This document shows positions 5,445 to 6,645 of a stretch of 6,645 nucleotides of DNA, one piece after another (within the stretch, counting starts at the first letter, position 1; every line of letters begins with the position of its first letter). Source of the DNA: Frankiales bacterium (lineage in GTDB: Bacteria > Actinomycetota > Actinomycetes > Mycobacteriales > SCTD01). The notes beneath the pieces were generated by a model. That model ran no database searches. It was given only the letters and a program-made list of their open reading frames with translations, and was not told the DNA's origin. The position numbers and the translations under genes are program-made. The stretch spans positions 1 to 6,645 of the forward strand of contig JAOPVD010000062.1 in NCBI GenBank assembly GCA_025966295.1, given 5' to 3'.

Positions 5445-5729
5445 ATGCTCGGCTTCATCATCACCTTGCTCGTCGTCGGCCTCATCGCCGGCTTCCTCGC
5501 CCGCGCGCTGGTTCCGGGCCCGGACCCGATGGGCATCGGCGGGACGATCCTGCTCGGCATCGTCGGCAGCTTCGTCGGTGGCTTCCTGGGCTACCTGCTG
5601 TTCGGCAAGGACCTCAGCGAGGGTGTCCTCCAGCCGTCCGGGATCATCGGCTCGGTGGTCGGCGCGATCCTGGCCCTGCTCGTCTACCGCCGTACGACCC
5701 ATGGCCACGGCCACGGCGCGCACGCCTAG
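5445..5729 (+). CDS. GlsB/YeaQ/YmgE-family stress-response membrane protein
   Basis: A 94-residue hydrophobic protein of the transglycosylase-associated (GlsB/YeaQ/YmgE) family, small three-helix membrane proteins induced in stress or stationary phase; their biochemical role is not known. Membrane segments lie at about residues 2-21, 31-53 and 65-82. The family glycine pattern is clear in GIGGTILLGIVGSFVGGFLG (30-49) and GIIGSVVGAILALLVYR (66-82). The start is firm: AGGAGG at 5434-5439 is 5 nt before ATG 5445. The tail ends THGHGHGAHA, with four histidines after the last helix, an uncommon feature that might bind metal or may be only a polar cap. It is divergent from the GT2 gene, with a candidate stress promoter between them. 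No other function is suggested by the neighbours. Confidence 0.93.
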   Translation: MLGFIITLLVVGLIAGFLARALVPGPDPMGIGGTILLGIVGSFVGGFLGYLLFGKDLSEGVLQPSGIIGSVVGAILALLVYRRTTHGHGHGAHA

Positions 5730-5803
5730 AGCCCGACGGCGCGTCCGCACTCGGCGGGCACCGGAGCGAGCGGCGCTGCGTCACACTCGGGCCCCACCTG
5801 CCC

Positions 5804-5809
5804 GAGGAG
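5804..5809 (+). promoter_or_regulatory. Ribosome binding site fixing a TTG start
   Basis: GAGGAG lies 5 nt before the TTG at 5815. With the signal peptide that begins right at this codon, it sets the start of the last gene in the window. No in-frame ATG or GTG nearby would keep the full signal peptide. Confidence 0.75.
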
Positions 5810-5814
5810 ACCTC

Positions 5815-6645
5815 TTGCGCCGCTCGCTCGCCGTTCTGGTCACGCTGCTCGTCAGCACGGCGCTCGCCGTGCCGGCCACGCCGGCGGCCGCGGCGGACCG
5901 GCCCGGTGCAAGCCTCCCGCCCGGTTGGACCTTGACCGGCAGTGGCCTGGTGTGGACCCCCGCCGCCCCGCTGCCGTTGGGCGACGCCCGCCTCGAGGTG
6001 CACGCCGACCACACCCTGCTCGGCCAGGCGAAGCTGTCCCCCGACGGTCGCCGGGTGACGCTGCCGCTCGGCGAGGTCCGGGTGCACGACTGGAAGAGCC
6101 TGCAGGTCCGCGCCGCCGGAAGGCTGCTGTCCGTCCGTGGCGACGGCGAGCACCCCGGCCCGCTCACCGCCCCCACCACCCCGCTGCCGGCGGTGCTGCC
6201 GGGGCTCCCGCAGAGCGCCGACCCGGGCCGGCCGGGGCCGTACCCGATCGTGGCTGGCAGCTACGCCCTCGCGCCGTACGCGCTGCCGGAGATGCCGGTC
6301 AAGGCCGAGGTCGTGGGCGTGGTGGTCAGCCCGCGCGGGGCCGCCGGCCGCCGGCCGTTCGCGCTGTTCCTGCACGGCAGGCACGCCACCTGCTACACCG
6401 GCGGCAGCCTCGGCCAGGTCTCCGGCGAGTGGCCGTGCCCCGCCGGTTGGCACGCCGTCCCGAGCCACCGCGGCTACCTGGCCGCGCAGCGGCTGCTGGC
6501 CTCGCAGGGCTGGGTCACGGTGTCGATCAGCGCCAACGCGGTCAACGCCCAGGACGGCCTCATCGACGACGGCGGGGCCAGGGCCCGCGCCCGCCTCGTC
6601 CGGCACCACCTGGAGCTGTGGGCCGGCTGGGCCGCCAGCCCGAAC
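5815..6645 (+). CDS. Secreted alpha/beta-hydrolase-like protein, N-terminal 277 residues (runs off right edge)
   Basis: The frame is open from TTG 5815 to the window end (277 codons, no stop). Residues 1-27 form a signal peptide: RR near the N terminus, a hydrophobic core (5-19) and an alanine-rich AxA site before D28. A beta-rich region (about 35-120) without a recognised family precedes VKAEVVGVVVSP (162-173) and ALFLHGRHATCY (183-194). In the latter the HG pair after a hydrophobic strand is the usual alpha/beta-hydrolase oxyanion-loop signature. SHRGYLAAQRLLASQGWVTV (217-236) and ISANAVNAQD (238-247) continue the fold, and resemble large secreted actinobacterial hydrolase-like proteins. 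C193 and C208 could form a disulfide. The nucleophile elbow GxSxG and the rest of the triad would lie beyond the edge, so catalytic ability and substrate cannot be judged. It may be cotranscribed with the GlsB-like gene 85 bp upstream. Confidence 0.85.
   Translation, partial: MRRSLAVLVTLLVSTALAVPATPAAAADRPGASLPPGWTLTGSGLVWTPAAPLPLGDARLEVHADHTLLGQAKLSPDGRRVTLPLGEVRVHDWKSLQVRAAGRLLSVRGDGEHPGPLTAPTTPLPAVLPGLPQSADPGRPGPYPIVAGSYALAPYALPEMPVKAEVVGVVVSPRGAAGRRPFALFLHGRHATCYTGGSLGQVSGEWPCPAGWHAVPSHRGYLAAQRLLASQGWVTVSISANAVNAQDGLIDDGGARARARLVRHHLELWAGWAASPN

Noticed and set aside
4670..5560. N-terminal extension of the GT-C frame upstream of 4669
   Set aside because: This part is out of frame with the intact GT2 gene on the same strand and is non-domain sequence. 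The GT-C membrane protein begins near 4648-4669.
5731..5759. GCCCG/CGGGC inverted pair after the GlsB-like gene as a terminator
   Set aside because: Five base pairs closing a 19-nt unpaired interior is too weak, and there is no T tract.

Overview
The window reads as ordinary chromosome from a very high-GC actinobacterium. Roughly three quarters of the bases are G or C, almost every third codon position is G or C, GTG and TTG starts are common, and two genes look leaderless. A Geodermatophilales- or Frankiales-like host is plausible, but I cannot fix the genus. There is no transposase, phage gene, CRISPR array or toxin-antitoxin pair, and I see no clearly undescribed system.

Left part (1-2889). 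The 5' end of a lipoprotein gene leaves the left edge on the minus strand. It diverges from a plus-strand double-hotdog, TesB-like acyl-CoA thioesterase (181-948). That gene converges on a stand-alone, catalytically intact EAL c-di-GMP phosphodiesterase (945-1718, minus). The two stop codons share one CTAG, and a perfect 12-bp inverted repeat lies just inside the EAL 3' end. The EAL gene diverges across 124 bp from a zinc-dependent M19 dipeptidase (1843-2889, plus).

Middle (2890-5319). A complete tRNA-Ser(UGA) gene lies on the minus strand, followed by a two-gene minus-strand operon transcribed toward it. Its first gene is a GT2 enzyme of the polyprenyl-phosphate mannose/glucose synthase type (4606-5319). 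The second is an overlapping polytopic GT-C glycosyltransferase (3062-4669). The likely scheme is that the first enzyme charges a lipid carrier on the cytoplasmic face and the second uses the lipid-linked sugar on the outer face. The acceptor is unknown.

Right part (5320-6645). A small GlsB/YeaQ-type stress membrane protein (5445-5729) has a consensus ribosome binding site and a SigB/SigF-like candidate promoter. After an 85-bp gap with no recognised site except the ribosome binding site near its end, a TTG-started, signal-peptide-bearing alpha/beta-hydrolase-like protein (from 5815) runs off the right edge. No stretch longer than about 125 bp lacks a gene. The most useful points are the two edge genes, the corrected starts, the convergent-gene inverted repeat, the linked lipid-sugar glycosyltransferase pair and the candidate leaderless and stress promoters.
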